A stretch of 64,000 bases of DNA from Pseudoroseicyclus aestuarii (GTDB taxonomy: Bacteria; Pseudomonadota; Alphaproteobacteria; Rhodobacterales; Rhodobacteraceae), in the NCBI RefSeq assembly GCF_003217255.1, contig NZ_QJTE01000003.1, positions 62,001-126,000 of the forward strand, given 5' to 3'. The notes under the pieces are model-generated. The model searched no databases and was not told where the DNA came from. It saw only the letters and a program-made list of their open reading frames with translations. Below are positions 9,460 to 18,407 of the stretch, piece after piece (positions within the stretch are counted from its first letter, which is position 1; each line of letters starts with the position of its first letter). The translations under genes and the position numbers were made by a program.

Positions 9460-10899
9460 TCAGGTCTCGCGGAAGGCCTTGGCGAAATAGTCGGTGAAGG
9501 GCTTGATCAGGTAGGCCAGCGGAGAGCGGCTGTCGGTCCGCAGGAAGGCCTCGACCGGCATGCCGGGGATCAGGGTGAAGCTCTCGGGCATCCGCTCGAT
9601 CTGCCCCTCGTCGAGGGCGATCTCGGCGCGGTAGTAGCTGACGCGGCTGCCCTCTTCGGTGAAGGCATCGGCCGAGATCTGCGTCACATGGCCGAAAAGC
9701 TCGGGCGTGGTGCGCTGGTCGAAGGCGGAGAAGCGCAGGGAGACGACCTGATCGACCCGGATCTGGTCGATGTCGGTCGGCGCCACCTGCGCGGTGATCA
9801 CCAACGGCCGGTCCTGCGGCACGATGTAGAGCACCGGCTCTGCTGGCGAGACGACGGATTGCGAGCCAAAGACCTGCAGGCCATAGACGGCGCCGGCGAC
9901 GGGGGCGCGGATGTCCAGCCGCTCGATCTGGCTCATCAGGGTGCGGCGCCGCTCGCTCAGCTCGATCTCGTTGAACTGCAGGTCGCGCAGCATGCTGATC
10001 GCCTGTTCGCGCCGCTCGGATCCCAGGCGCAGGCGCTGGATCTCGATCTCGGTGATGCGGCTGCGGGCCTCCGCCGCCGAGGCGGTAAGCTCTCCGGCGG
10101 TGCCCGAGAGGTTCGCCGCCTCGCGCTGCAGGGCCGAGACGCGGGCCGCCTGCGCCAGCCCGCGGTCGAGCAGGCTTTGCTGGTCGCTGCGCTCGTCCTC
10201 CAGCAGGTCGAGCTGCGTCGCGATCGCCTGCTGCTGCGATTCGAAGCCCTCGATCTGGTTGCCGATCTGCTCGCTCTGGCGGGCCAGTTGCTCGCCCTGC
10301 TGGGCCTCGCTTTCCTGCCGCGCCTCGAAGAGCCGGCGCTGACCCTCCATCAACTCGGCCGCGACAGGGTTCTCGGTCTCCAGCAGAAGGGCCGGGAAGA
10401 CGATCTCATCGGCATCGTCGCGCTCCGCCTCGAGGCGGCCGCGGCGGGCCAGCACCTCGAGGAGCTGGCCCTCGACGACGGCAAGCTCGCTGCGCAGCGC
10501 CTCTCCCTCGAGGCGGATCAGAAGGTCCCCGGCCGCGACGGTATCGCCCTCGGTCACGAGGACCTCCTCGACGACGCCGCCGTCGGGGTGCTGCACGACC
10601 TGACGGTTACGCTCCACCTCGATCCGGCCCGAGGCGATGACGGCGCCGGTGATCTCGGACAGGGCGGCCCAGCCGCCGAAGCCGCCGACCAGCAGCAAAA
10701 GGCCCAGAAGGCCTGCGGTCACCGGGCCCTTGGCGGACCAGCGGCGGCTCGTGTCCTCGGCCTCTCCGGTGGCCTGCTGCGAGGTCACGGTGGCGGGCGG
10801 GCGCGCGCTGCCGCGGCGGGCCGGGGTGCCGGCGCCGCCGCGTTTCGCCGGAAGGCCGGCGGGCTTGCGGTTCTGGCCGCGACCCTCGCGCGCGCTCAT
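9460..10899 (-). CDS. HlyD-family type I secretion periplasmic adaptor
   Basis: Membrane-fusion protein bridging an inner-membrane ABC exporter and a TolC-like outer-membrane channel. The 479 residues comprise a basic cytoplasmic N-terminus (about 55 residues), one membrane segment (TAGLLGLLLLVGGFGGWAAL, about 62-82), a biotinyl-lipoyl half (GRIEVERNRQVVQHPDGG, then VTEGDTVAAGDLLIRLE), a long coiled-coil hairpin rich in Glu/Gln/Arg (about 150-310), and a beta-barrel ending with LIKPFTDYFAKAFRE. It overlaps the ABC gene by four bases. No TolC homologue is in the window. Confidence 0.93.
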   Translation of the reverse strand: MSAREGRGQNRKPAGLPAKRGGAGTPARRGSARPPATVTSQQATGEAEDTSRRWSAKGPVTAGLLGLLLLVGGFGGWAALSEITGAVIASGRIEVERNRQVVQHPDGGVVEEVLVTEGDTVAAGDLLIRLEGEALRSELAVVEGQLLEVLARRGRLEAERDDADEIVFPALLLETENPVAAELMEGQRRLFEARQESEAQQGEQLARQSEQIGNQIEGFESQQQAIATQLDLLEDERSDQQSLLDRGLAQAARVSALQREAANLSGTAGELTASAAEARSRITEIEIQRLRLGSERREQAISMLRDLQFNEIELSERRRTLMSQIERLDIRAPVAGAVYGLQVFGSQSVVSPAEPVLYIVPQDRPLVITAQVAPTDIDQIRVDQVVSLRFSAFDQRTTPELFGHVTQISADAFTEEGSRVSYYRAEIALDEGQIERMPESFTLIPGMPVEAFLRTDSRSPLAYLIKPFTDYFAKAFRET

Positions 10900-12626
10900 G
10901 TCACGCCCCCGGCGGCAGAGCCGCCCGCGATCTGTTCGTGATTGCGGACCATTTCGCGCAGCACCTCGTCCTTGGGGCCGAAGGCGCGGCGGGCGCCCTG
11001 TTCGAGCATCAGCAGAAGGTCACATTCCTGGATCGCAGAGGGGCGGTGCGCCATGATGATCACGCAGTTGCCCTCGGCCTTGAAGGACCGGATCGCCTGA
11101 TTCAGCGCCTTGCTGCCGTCGTTGTCGAGGTTGGAGTTCGGCTCGTCCAGCACCAGCAGGACCGGCTTGCCGTAAAGGGCCCGCGCCAGCCCGACGCGCT
11201 GCACCTGCCCGCCCGACAGGCGCCCGCCTGCGGCGGTGACGCGGGTGTCGTAGCCGTCGGGCAGCTTGAGGATCATGTCATGCGCATCGGCGGCCTGCGC
11301 GGCACGCACGACCTCTTCGTCGTCGGGCTCGCTCGCCATGCGAGCGATGTTGTCGCGGATCGTGCCGTCGAAAAGCGCGACCTGCTGCGGCAGGTAGCCG
11401 ATGTAGCTGCCCAGCACGTCCGGCTCGTACTGGTCGAGCGCGGCGCCATCGAGCCGCACCTTGCCGCCCGCGGGGCGCCACAGCCCCGTCAGCGCGCGGG
11501 CGAGCGTGGTCTTGCCGGCGCCCGAGGGGCCGATCACGCCCATCGCCTCGCCGGGCGAGAGCAGGAAGCTGACCAGCCGGAGCGAGGCCTGCTGCTGGCC
11601 GGGCGGCACGATGGTCAGCTGCTCGACGCTCAGCCTGGCGGCGGGGCGGGGCAGGGCGGTGCGCGCCTCTTCGGGGGGCTGCTCGCCCAGCAGGCGGGCG
11701 AGACGGCCCCAACCCTCGCGGGCGCGCTGGAACAGGGCCCATTGCCCGACGATCTGCTCGATCGGCGCAAGGGCGCGGCCCAGCAGGATCGAACCCGCGA
11801 TCATCGCGCCGGCGGTCATCTGCCCTTCCAGCACCAGCAGCGCGCCGAGGCCCAGCATCCCCGACTGCAGCAGCAGGCGGAAGGCCTTGATGATCGAGGT
11901 GAAGGAGCCGGTGGTGTCGGTCGCGGCGATGGTGCTGTCGAGCGAGGCGCCGCGCGCCTGCTGCCAGCGGCTGAAGGCGGCGCCGCGCATCCCCAGCGCC
12001 TGCACCATGTCAGAGCCGATGCGGATCTGGCTGCCCAGCTGTTCGGAGGCGAAGCTGCTGCGGCTGGCCTGCTCAAGCGCGCCCTTCGACATCAACTGGT
12101 TGCCGATGGCCAGCGCCACAAGGATCGCCGCCCCGACGAGGCCGAGGATGCCGAGCGCGGGGTGGAACAGGAAGATGCCGAAGAAGAACAGCGGCGCGAA
12201 GGGCAGGTCGAAGGCCGACATCAGCGCCGGCGAGGACAGCAGCCGCTGCACCGTCTCGAGGTCGCGCTGCGCGGTGGCCGAGGATTCCGCCCCGCCGCCC
12301 GAGGAGGCGCGCAGCGCCGCCGAGAAGACCCGCCGGTCAAGCCGTGCCTGGAATCGGGCGGCGATGCGCGACATCACCCGGCCGCGGATCAGGTCCAGAA
12401 GGCCCATCATCGCGTAAAGGAACACGACCAGCACGGTCAGCGCGATCAGCGTCTCGACGCTGCGCGATCCCAGCACGCGGTCATAGACGTTCAGCATGTA
12501 GAAGGGGCCGGTCAGCATCAGCAGGTTCACGGCAAAGCTGAAGGCCGCCACACTCCAGTAGAGGTACCGGCTTTCCGCCCGGACGGCGCGCAGTTCCCTG
12601 GCGCCGATTGCTGCCGCGTCGCGCAT
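10896..12626 (-). CDS. type I secretion ABC permease/ATPase (PrtD type)
   Basis: Exports a C-terminally tagged protein in one step with the adjacent HlyD protein. The 576-residue chain has the N-terminal membrane domain (SVAAFSFAVNLLMLTGPFY and the LDLIRGRVM region) and a C-terminal ATPase with Walker A GPSGAGKTTLARAL, signature LSGGQVQRVGLARAL and Walker B LLVLDEPNSNLD. There is no peptidase C39 domain, as expected for exporters of RTX/lipase-type substrates. Start at 12626 (MRDAAAIG) follows GGGAGG by 11 bases; the frame extends 23 residues upstream. The GH16-RTX enzyme at 56399 is a plausible substrate (inference). Confidence 0.93.
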   Translation of the reverse strand: MRDAAAIGARELRAVRAESRYLYWSVAAFSFAVNLLMLTGPFYMLNVYDRVLGSRSVETLIALTVLVVFLYAMMGLLDLIRGRVMSRIAARFQARLDRRVFSAALRASSGGGAESSATAQRDLETVQRLLSSPALMSAFDLPFAPLFFFGIFLFHPALGILGLVGAAILVALAIGNQLMSKGALEQASRSSFASEQLGSQIRIGSDMVQALGMRGAAFSRWQQARGASLDSTIAATDTTGSFTSIIKAFRLLLQSGMLGLGALLVLEGQMTAGAMIAGSILLGRALAPIEQIVGQWALFQRAREGWGRLARLLGEQPPEEARTALPRPAARLSVEQLTIVPPGQQQASLRLVSFLLSPGEAMGVIGPSGAGKTTLARALTGLWRPAGGKVRLDGAALDQYEPDVLGSYIGYLPQQVALFDGTIRDNIARMASEPDDEEVVRAAQAADAHDMILKLPDGYDTRVTAAGGRLSGGQVQRVGLARALYGKPVLLVLDEPNSNLDNDGSKALNQAIRSFKAEGNCVIIMAHRPSAIQECDLLLMLEQGARRAFGPKDEVLREMVRNHEQIAGGSAAGGVT

Positions 12627-12737
12627 GGCTGCGTGATCCTCCCGCAAGCTGCCCGGCCCGCCTTTGGCGGGCTTGCAGGGCCTTTTGTTACACATGCGCC
12701 CGCATGCTGAACAGGCCCTTAAGGACGGCGCCTGCCG

Positions 12738-14927
12738 TCAGTCGGCGGCGCCGTTCAGGATTTCGTCCAGGGTGCTCTGGATCAGTTGGTCGGTGGCGGG
12801 CAGCGGGCCGGTCTGGATGTCGCCCGAGGCGATCATCTCGCCCGAGCCGGCGCCGGGCGTGCGCATCGGCAGCGGGGTCACCTGCTGCCCCTCGAGCACG
12901 CGCACCATGGTCTCGTGCCAGATATCGGCGGGCAGGCCGCCGCCCGTGACGCCGGTCAGGGGCGTGTTGTCGTCGTAGCCCATCCAGACGCCGGCGACGT
13001 AATTGCCGGCAAAGCCCACGAACCAGGCGTCGCGCGCGCCGTTGGTGGTGCCGGTCTTGCCCGCCACCTCCCAGCCGTCGATCCGGGCGCGCGTGCCGGT
13101 GCCTTCGGCCACGACGCGCGACATCATCCAGATCAGTTCCTCGGCGGCCTCTTCGCGGATCACCCGCTCGCCCATGCCGCCGCCGGTGCCCATCAGCGGC
13201 TGCTCCTCGCCCTGCAGGCGCAGGTCCACGAGGCCGTAGGGCGTGACCGAGCTGCCGCCGTTCAGGATGCCGGCATAGGCGCCCGTCATCTCGAGCAGGG
13301 TCGAGGCCGAGGCGCCGAGGGCCAGCGCCGGGCCGGCGGCCAGATCGCTCTGGATGCCGAACTGCGAGGCGACGGTGCGCACGTTCTCGCGCCCGACATG
13401 CTCCGAGATGCGGATCGCCGGGATGTTCCGGCTTTCGGCAAGGGCCTGGGTCAGCGTGACCATGCCCTTGAACTCGTGGTCGTAGTTGTCGGGCGTGTAG
13501 GAGCCGGAGCCGGGGATGTTGATCGTCAGCGGGCTGTCGTCCACGAGGTCGAAGGGCCGCATCCCCAGATCGAGCGCGGCGGCATAGACGAAGGGCTTGA
13601 AGGCCGATCCGGTCTGCCGCAGCGCCTGCGTTGCGCGGTTGAACACGCCCGAGGCGCGCACGTTGCGCCCGCCGACCATGCCGCGCACCGCGCCATCCGC
13701 GCTCATCACCACGATGGCGGCCTGCGCCTCGGATCCTTCGGCGATTCGCGTCTCGAAGACATCGGTCAGCGCGTCCTCGGCGGCCTTCTGGATGCGCTGG
13801 TCCAGCGTGGTGCGGATGATCACGTCCTCGGTGGTGTCGCGGGTGAAGAACTCCGGCCCGCTGTCCATCACCCAGTCGGCGAAATAGCCGCCCGTGCGGG
13901 CCGAGGCCGCCTGGCTGAGCTGGGCGGGATTGGCGCGCGCCTCTTCCGCTTCGGCGGGGGTGAGGAAGTCCTGCGCCTCCATCAACCCGACGATGATGTT
14001 GGCGCGCCCCTGGCTGCGCGCGAGGTTGTTGGTCGGCGCATAGGTCGTCGGCGCCTTGAGAAGGCCGGCCAGCATCGCGCCCTCGGCGGGGCTGACGGCC
14101 TCGGCGCCATGGCCGAAGTACTGCTGCGCCGCCGCCTCGAAGCCGCGGGTGCCGCTGCCGAGGTAGGCGCGGTTGAGGTAGATCGTCAGGATCTCTTCCT
14201 TGGTGTAGCGCAGCTCCATCGCCATCGCGTAGACGGCCTCCTGCGCCTTGCGCCACAGGGTGGTGCGGCGGCAGTCGGCCTCGTAGGCGGTCTCGCTCTC
14301 CCACTCCGATTCGACGTAGGGCCGGCCCAGGCACAGCAGCTTGGCGGTCTGCTGCGTGATGGTGGAGCCGCCGTTGCCGGAGAGCGGGCTGCGCCCCTCG
14401 GAGACGTTGATCTTGATCGCGCTGGCGATGCCGATGGGATCGACGCCCGGGTGCATGTAGAAGCGCCGGTCCTCGGTGGCGACGACGGCGTTGCGCAGGT
14501 TGGGCGAGACCTCGGAGGCGCGGATCATCCCGCCGAACTGCTCTCCGCGCCAGGCGAAGGTCGCATCGTCGCGGTCCAGCAGCGTGACGGAGCCGCGGGC
14601 CCGGCCATCGACGAGGTCGGAGACGGGCGGAAGCTGCGCGGCATAATAGCCGACGCCGAGGCCGATGATGATCGCGCAGGCGAGGCCAAAGCGCCAGCCG
14701 ATGCCCCAGACGACGCGGATCACCATCCGCAGCGTGCCGCCGATGAGGGCCGATAGCCATCCCAGCGGCCCGGTGGGCCGCTTGCGCTGCGGACGCCGGC
14801 GCGGGGCCTTGTCCCGCCGGGGCTTGCGGGGTGGCTTGCCCCCGCCCGAGCCGCCGGAGCCGCTCTCGCCGCCGGCATAACGGCGCTCTGCCACCAGGGT
14901 GGATTTCCTGCCTCGGTCTGAACTCAT
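12738..14927 (-). CDS. class A penicillin-binding protein (PBP1A-type)
   Basis: Bifunctional peptidoglycan glycosyltransferase/transpeptidase anchored in the inner membrane. After a very basic Gly/Arg/Pro-rich cytoplasmic tail of about 85 residues comes a membrane anchor near LACAIIIGLGVGYYAAQL. The transglycosylase motifs are VVATEDRRFYMHPGVDP and GGSTITQQTAKLL, then KEEILTIYLNRAYLG. The transpeptidase has SAFK in RQTGSAFKPFVYAA, a SxN-equivalent in ESRNIPAIR and KTGTTN in VAGKTGTTNGARDAWFVG. At 729 residues it is a compact PBP1A. No partner activator is seen next to it. Confidence 0.95.
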   Translation of the reverse strand: MSSDRGRKSTLVAERRYAGGESGSGGSGGGKPPRKPRRDKAPRRRPQRKRPTGPLGWLSALIGGTLRMVIRVVWGIGWRFGLACAIIIGLGVGYYAAQLPPVSDLVDGRARGSVTLLDRDDATFAWRGEQFGGMIRASEVSPNLRNAVVATEDRRFYMHPGVDPIGIASAIKINVSEGRSPLSGNGGSTITQQTAKLLCLGRPYVESEWESETAYEADCRRTTLWRKAQEAVYAMAMELRYTKEEILTIYLNRAYLGSGTRGFEAAAQQYFGHGAEAVSPAEGAMLAGLLKAPTTYAPTNNLARSQGRANIIVGLMEAQDFLTPAEAEEARANPAQLSQAASARTGGYFADWVMDSGPEFFTRDTTEDVIIRTTLDQRIQKAAEDALTDVFETRIAEGSEAQAAIVVMSADGAVRGMVGGRNVRASGVFNRATQALRQTGSAFKPFVYAAALDLGMRPFDLVDDSPLTINIPGSGSYTPDNYDHEFKGMVTLTQALAESRNIPAIRISEHVGRENVRTVASQFGIQSDLAAGPALALGASASTLLEMTGAYAGILNGGSSVTPYGLVDLRLQGEEQPLMGTGGGMGERVIREEAAEELIWMMSRVVAEGTGTRARIDGWEVAGKTGTTNGARDAWFVGFAGNYVAGVWMGYDDNTPLTGVTGGGLPADIWHETMVRVLEGQQVTPLPMRTPGAGSGEMIASGDIQTGPLPATDQLIQSTLDEILNGAAD

Positions 14928-15070
14928 CGCGCTGCCCGTCCAAGCTGCGGCCGGTTGGCGCCGGCCTCTTTTGTCGCGACCATAGCGCAGCCGCCCCGGC
15001 TTGTAGAGCGCCCCGGCAAGCGAAGTTTCGCCTTCTCACGCTGCTTATGAATTAAGCGTGAACGCCTTTC

Positions 15071-15088
15071 TGTGCAAAAATTGTGCAA
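15071..15088 (+). promoter_or_regulatory. helically phased TGTGCAA repeats upstream of glnK
   Basis: TGTGCAA occurs at 15071-15077 and again at 15082-15088, exactly 11 bases apart, in the 290-base gap between the divergent PBP1A gene and glnK. One-turn phasing suggests a protein site controlling glnK-amtB. No classical sigma-54 -24/-12 element was found between here and the GTG start. Confidence 0.35.
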
Positions 15089-15217
15089 TTGTCTGCGCTT
15101 TTGGCAGCTGTCGCCGGGGCAGAGGCTTGTTGTGCGGGAACGCCCTTGGCTTGCATCGGCAAGGACGGGGTGCGGCAGCGGCCATGCCTCTGGAACTGCG
15201 GCCACAAGGGGGACGAC

Positions 15218-15556
15218 GTGAAACTCATCATCGCAACGATCAAGCCGTTCAAGCTCGAGGAGGTGCGCGAGGCGCTCACCTCCATCGGGGTGCGCGGCAT
15301 GATGGTGACGGAGATCAAGGGCTTCGGCTCTCAGTCCGGTCACACCGAGATCTATCGCGGCGCCGAATACGCCGTGAACTTCGTGCCGAAGGTGAAGCTC
15401 GAGATCGTGGTGCCCGATGCCTTGGCCGAACAGGTCGTCAGCACCATCGGCACCACGGCAAAGACCGAGAAGATCGGCGACGGCAAGGTCTTCGTCCTCG
15501 ATGTCGAAAGCGCCCTGCGGGTGCGTACCGGCGAAATCAACGACGACGCTCTGTAA
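15218..15556 (+). CDS. glnK: nitrogen regulatory protein P-II
   Basis: Trimeric signal protein sensing ATP/ADP and 2-oxoglutarate and gating the ammonium channel. The 112 residues match the family exactly, starting MKLIIATIKPFKLEEV, with the uridylylated tyrosine at residue 51 in the T-loop (RGAEYAVNFVPK) and the C-terminal GDGKVFVLDVESALRVRTGE. Start is GTG at 15218, preceded by AAGGGGGA; longer in-frame starts upstream are rejected because the family always begins MK. The gene sits 28 bases before amtB, the standard glnK-amtB operon, so GlnK rather than GlnB is chosen. Confidence 0.96.
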   Translation: MKLIIATIKPFKLEEVREALTSIGVRGMMVTEIKGFGSQSGHTEIYRGAEYAVNFVPKVKLEIVVPDALAEQVVSTIGTTAKTEKIGDGKVFVLDVESALRVRTGEINDDAL

Positions 15557-15583
15557 GCGCGGGCGCAAGAGGGACACGAAACA

Positions 15584-17077
15584 GTGCAACGCATGAACCC
15601 ATTCAAACTCCTGATCGCGGCGCTGATGCTGACGCTCGGGGTCAGCTTCGCCGTGACGGGAACCCCGCTCATGGCTCAGGACACCAGCGAGGCGGTCGAA
15701 GAGACCGTCGAAGACACCGGCGACGCGATTGAGGCCACCGGCGAAGCCGCAGCCGATGCCGCGGGCGACGCGGTGGAGGCCGTCGCCCCCGAGGAAAACC
15801 CCTCGGAGATCGGCACCGCCGCCTCGACCGACAGCGTCTTCATCTTCAACTCGCTGCTCTTCCTGATCGGCGGCTTCCTCGTGATGTGGATGGCCGCGGG
15901 CTTTGCCATGCTCGAGGCGGGCCTCGTGCGGTCGAAGAACGTCGCCATGCAGTGCATGAAGAACATCGCGCTCTTCAGCCTCGCGGCGATCTTCTACTAC
16001 CTGATCGGCTACAACCTGATGTATCCGCTGGGGAACTGGTCGATCGGCGCGGACGAGACCGGCGGTTATCTCGGCGCCTTCGGCGTGGCGGTTCTTGAGG
16101 GCGTGGGCGTGGGCCGCGATGCGGCGGACGACTACGGCTATGCCTCCACCGGCTCGGACTTCTTCTTCCAGCTGATGTTCTGCGCGACCACCGCCTCGAT
16201 CGTCTCGGGCACGCTGGCCGAGCGCATCAAGCTTTGGCCGTTCCTGATCTTCACCATCGTCCTGACGGCGCTGATCTACCCGATCCAGGCCAGCTGGAAA
16301 TGGGGCGGTGGCTTCCTCGACACGCAGTTCGGCTTCCTCGACTTCGCCGGCTCGACGGTCGTGCACTCGGTCGGTGGCTGGGCGGCGCTTGCGGGGGCCA
16401 TCATCCTGGGCCCGCGCATCGGCAAGTACCGCGACGGCCGGGTCATGCCCTTCGTCGGCTCGAACCTGACGCTGGCGACGCTCGGCACCTTCATCCTGTG
16501 GCTGGGCTGGTTCGGCTTTAACGGCGGCTCGCAGCTGGCGATGGGCACCGTGGGCGATGTCGCCGACGTCAGCCGCATCTTCGCCAACACCAACGCCGCT
16601 GCGGCGGGTGGTGCCATCGCGGCGCTGATCGTGTCGCAGATCATGTACGGCAAGCCCGACCTGACCATGGTGCTGAACGGTGCCCTCGCCGGCCTCGTCT
16701 CGATCACGGCCGAGCCGCTGTTCCCGACGCTGGGCGGCGCCACGCTGATCGGCATGATCGGCGGCGTGATCGTGGTCTTCGCGGTGCCGATGCTGGACAA
16801 GCTGAAGATCGACGACGTCGTCGGCGCCATCCCGGTGCACCTCTTCTGCGGCATCTGGGGCACGCTGGCCGTCTGCCTGTCGAACCCCGACGCGACGCTG
16901 TGGGGTCAGTTCATCTCCATCGTGATCGTCGGCGTCTTCGTCTTCGTGGTCTCGCTGATCGTCTGGGTCGTGCTGCGCGCGCTGATGGGCATCCGGGTCT
17001 CGGAAGAGGACGAAGTCATGGGCCTCGACATGGCCGACCTCGGCATGGAGGCCTATCCCGAGTTCGCCAAGGGCTGA
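15584..17077 (+). CDS. amtB: ammonium transporter
   Basis: Inner-membrane ammonia channel, trimeric, closed by GlnK. The chain has a signal peptide (LLIAALMLTLGVSFAVTGTPLMAQ), then an unusual Ala/Glu/Asp-rich stretch of about 55 residues predicted to be periplasmic, then eleven membrane segments. Channel residues appear in MLEAGLVRSKN, the FQLMFCATTASIVSGTLAER segment, STVVHSVGGWAALAGA (first pore His) and PVHLFCGIWGTLA (second pore His). GTG at 15584 has a correctly spaced GAGGG; ATG at 15593 would give 494 residues. A terminator follows the stop. Confidence 0.95.
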   Translation: MQRMNPFKLLIAALMLTLGVSFAVTGTPLMAQDTSEAVEETVEDTGDAIEATGEAAADAAGDAVEAVAPEENPSEIGTAASTDSVFIFNSLLFLIGGFLVMWMAAGFAMLEAGLVRSKNVAMQCMKNIALFSLAAIFYYLIGYNLMYPLGNWSIGADETGGYLGAFGVAVLEGVGVGRDAADDYGYASTGSDFFFQLMFCATTASIVSGTLAERIKLWPFLIFTIVLTALIYPIQASWKWGGGFLDTQFGFLDFAGSTVVHSVGGWAALAGAIILGPRIGKYRDGRVMPFVGSNLTLATLGTFILWLGWFGFNGGSQLAMGTVGDVADVSRIFANTNAAAAGGAIAALIVSQIMYGKPDLTMVLNGALAGLVSITAEPLFPTLGGATLIGMIGGVIVVFAVPMLDKLKIDDVVGAIPVHLFCGIWGTLAVCLSNPDATLWGQFISIVIVGVFVFVVSLIVWVVLRALMGIRVSEEDEVMGLDMADLGMEAYPEFAKG

Positions 17078-17099
17078 CAGGCCCCATACTGAAGTTGCG

Positions 17100-17124
17100 A
17101 AGGGCGCCTCCGGGCGCCCTTTTG
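17100..17124 (+). terminator. intrinsic terminator of glnK-amtB
   Basis: Nine-pair stem AAGGGCGCC / GGCGCCCTT with a TCCG loop, running into TTTTGCTTT, 22 bases after the amtB stop. A standard rho-independent terminator. Confidence 0.85.
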
Positions 17125-17194
17125 CTTTGGCGATAGGCGCGGCAGCGGGATGCCGGGGGGGGCTGCAGGACGTCCCACAGCCGCCGGGCCACGC

Positions 17195-17223
17195 AAAAAG
17201 GGCGCCCCCGAAGGGACGCCCTT
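17195..17223 (-). terminator. intrinsic terminator of the DUF3618 operon
   Basis: On the minus strand an 11-pair stem beginning AAGGGCGTCCC closes on a TTCG tetraloop and is followed by TTTTTGCG. It lies about 25 bases beyond the stop of the DUF3618 gene and converges with the glnK-amtB terminator. Confidence 0.85.
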
Positions 17224-17246
17224 GATCGTGCAAGCGTAGAAGAAGA

Positions 17247-18407
17247 TCAGGTGGCGCTGCCGCCGATGTCTTTCTTCTTGGCTTCGCTCTCGGCCGTCTT
17301 GGCGGTCTCGTTCACCGCCTCGCGGGCCTTGCCTTCGACGTCGGAGGCGGCGTCCTTGAGGTCGGCCTCCATCGTCTTGGCCAGATCATGCGCCTGATGC
17401 TTGGCCTCTTCGGCTGTGGCGCTGGCGACGTCGCCCAGCTTGGCGCGCTCTTCTTCCCAGATGCGGTAGGCCTCATCCATCAGCTCGTCGCTATAGGCGC
17501 CGAAGTAGGCGTCCTCGCGCTGGCTGCGGGGCAGCACGCTGCCGGCCGCGGCGCCGATGGCCATGGCGATGGCGCCGACGACCAGAGGCTGGTCGTTGTA
17601 GAAGCCCGAGGCCGTCTCGCGGCTGCGGCGGGCGTAGTACTCGGCCTTCACCTGCGCCTCGTAGGCCGAGGTGCGGGCGGCGATCACGCGCTTGCGGGCC
17701 TCTTCGCTCAGGTCATGCGTGCCCTCGTGCAGGCGGTCACGCAGCTGGCGGGCGCTGACGCGGGCGCTGTCGGCACGGCTGCGGGCCGAGCGGCTGGCGC
17801 GGGCGTAGTAGCCTTCGGCACCGTCGCGGGCCTCGGCATAACCGGCCTTGGCGCTGTCCGAGGCGCGGCCAGCGCGGTCGCGGACATCGTCGGCGGCATG
17901 ACCGGCGCGGTCGCGCAGGCTACCTGCGGCGTTGCTGACACGGGCGCGGGTACGGGCCCAGATCGAGGCCTCGCCATCGTCGCCGACGTAGCTGGTGCGC
18001 ATACCGGCGTTCGGGCCGGGGCGGCCTGCGGGGATCGGGTCGCGCGGCTCGTTCAGCTTGTTGGTGCCGTACTTGCGGTCGAGGTAGGGATCGCCGATCG
18101 GGCCGCGGGCGCCGTAGCCGCCCTCGTAGCCGGCAAGACGCTCGTCGTCCGAGGCGCGGGCATTGCTGATCGCGAGCCAGGCCAGACCGCCAGCCGCAAG
18201 ACCGAAGGCCAGCGGGTTGCGCTGCACGACGCGTGTGACGGCCAGACCGATCTCGGTGCTGTTCTCGGTCACGCTGTCGGTGACGTTGCGCATCACGCCG
18301 TCCAGCGAGAAACGCTCCTGCAGGTCGTCGATGGTGCTGCGAAGCTGCGACCGCTCCGTGGCGATCTCGCGTTCGATCTCTTCGGGGGAACGGGTATCGT
18401 AGGTCAT
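17247..18407 (-). CDS. DUF3618-domain membrane protein, Ala/Arg/Tyr-rich
   Basis: A 386-residue protein. The N-terminus (RSPEEIEREIATERSQLRSTIDDLQERFS) is the DUF3618 signature. A first hydrophobic stretch is LAFGLAAGGLAWLAIS (about 72-88) and a second is PLVVGAIAMAIGAAAGSVLP (about 285-305). Between them is a long Ala/Arg/Asp/Tyr-rich helical region with repeated AR.RA.D and YYAR motifs, and the C-terminus is Lys/Glu/Ala-rich, like late-embryogenesis-type amphipathic helices. It ends a three-gene operon (ATGA overlap with the DUF1469 gene). Function unknown; an envelope or ribosome-tethering role is inferred from the YqjD/E/K analogy. Confidence 0.85.
   Translation of the reverse strand: MTYDTRSPEEIEREIATERSQLRSTIDDLQERFSLDGVMRNVTDSVTENSTEIGLAVTRVVQRNPLAFGLAAGGLAWLAISNARASDDERLAGYEGGYGARGPIGDPYLDRKYGTNKLNEPRDPIPAGRPGPNAGMRTSYVGDDGEASIWARTRARVSNAAGSLRDRAGHAADDVRDRAGRASDSAKAGYAEARDGAEGYYARASRSARSRADSARVSARQLRDRLHEGTHDLSEEARKRVIAARTSAYEAQVKAEYYARRSRETASGFYNDQPLVVGAIAMAIGAAAGSVLPRSQREDAYFGAYSDELMDEAYRIWEEERAKLGDVASATAEEAKHQAHDLAKTMEADLKDAASDVEGKAREAVNETAKTAESEAKKKDIGGSAT

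Noticed and set aside
14924-17233. Minus-strand open frame of about 770 codons opposite glnK-amtB
   Set aside because: Shadow of glnK-amtB, rich in His/Asp/Glu and lacking any domain.
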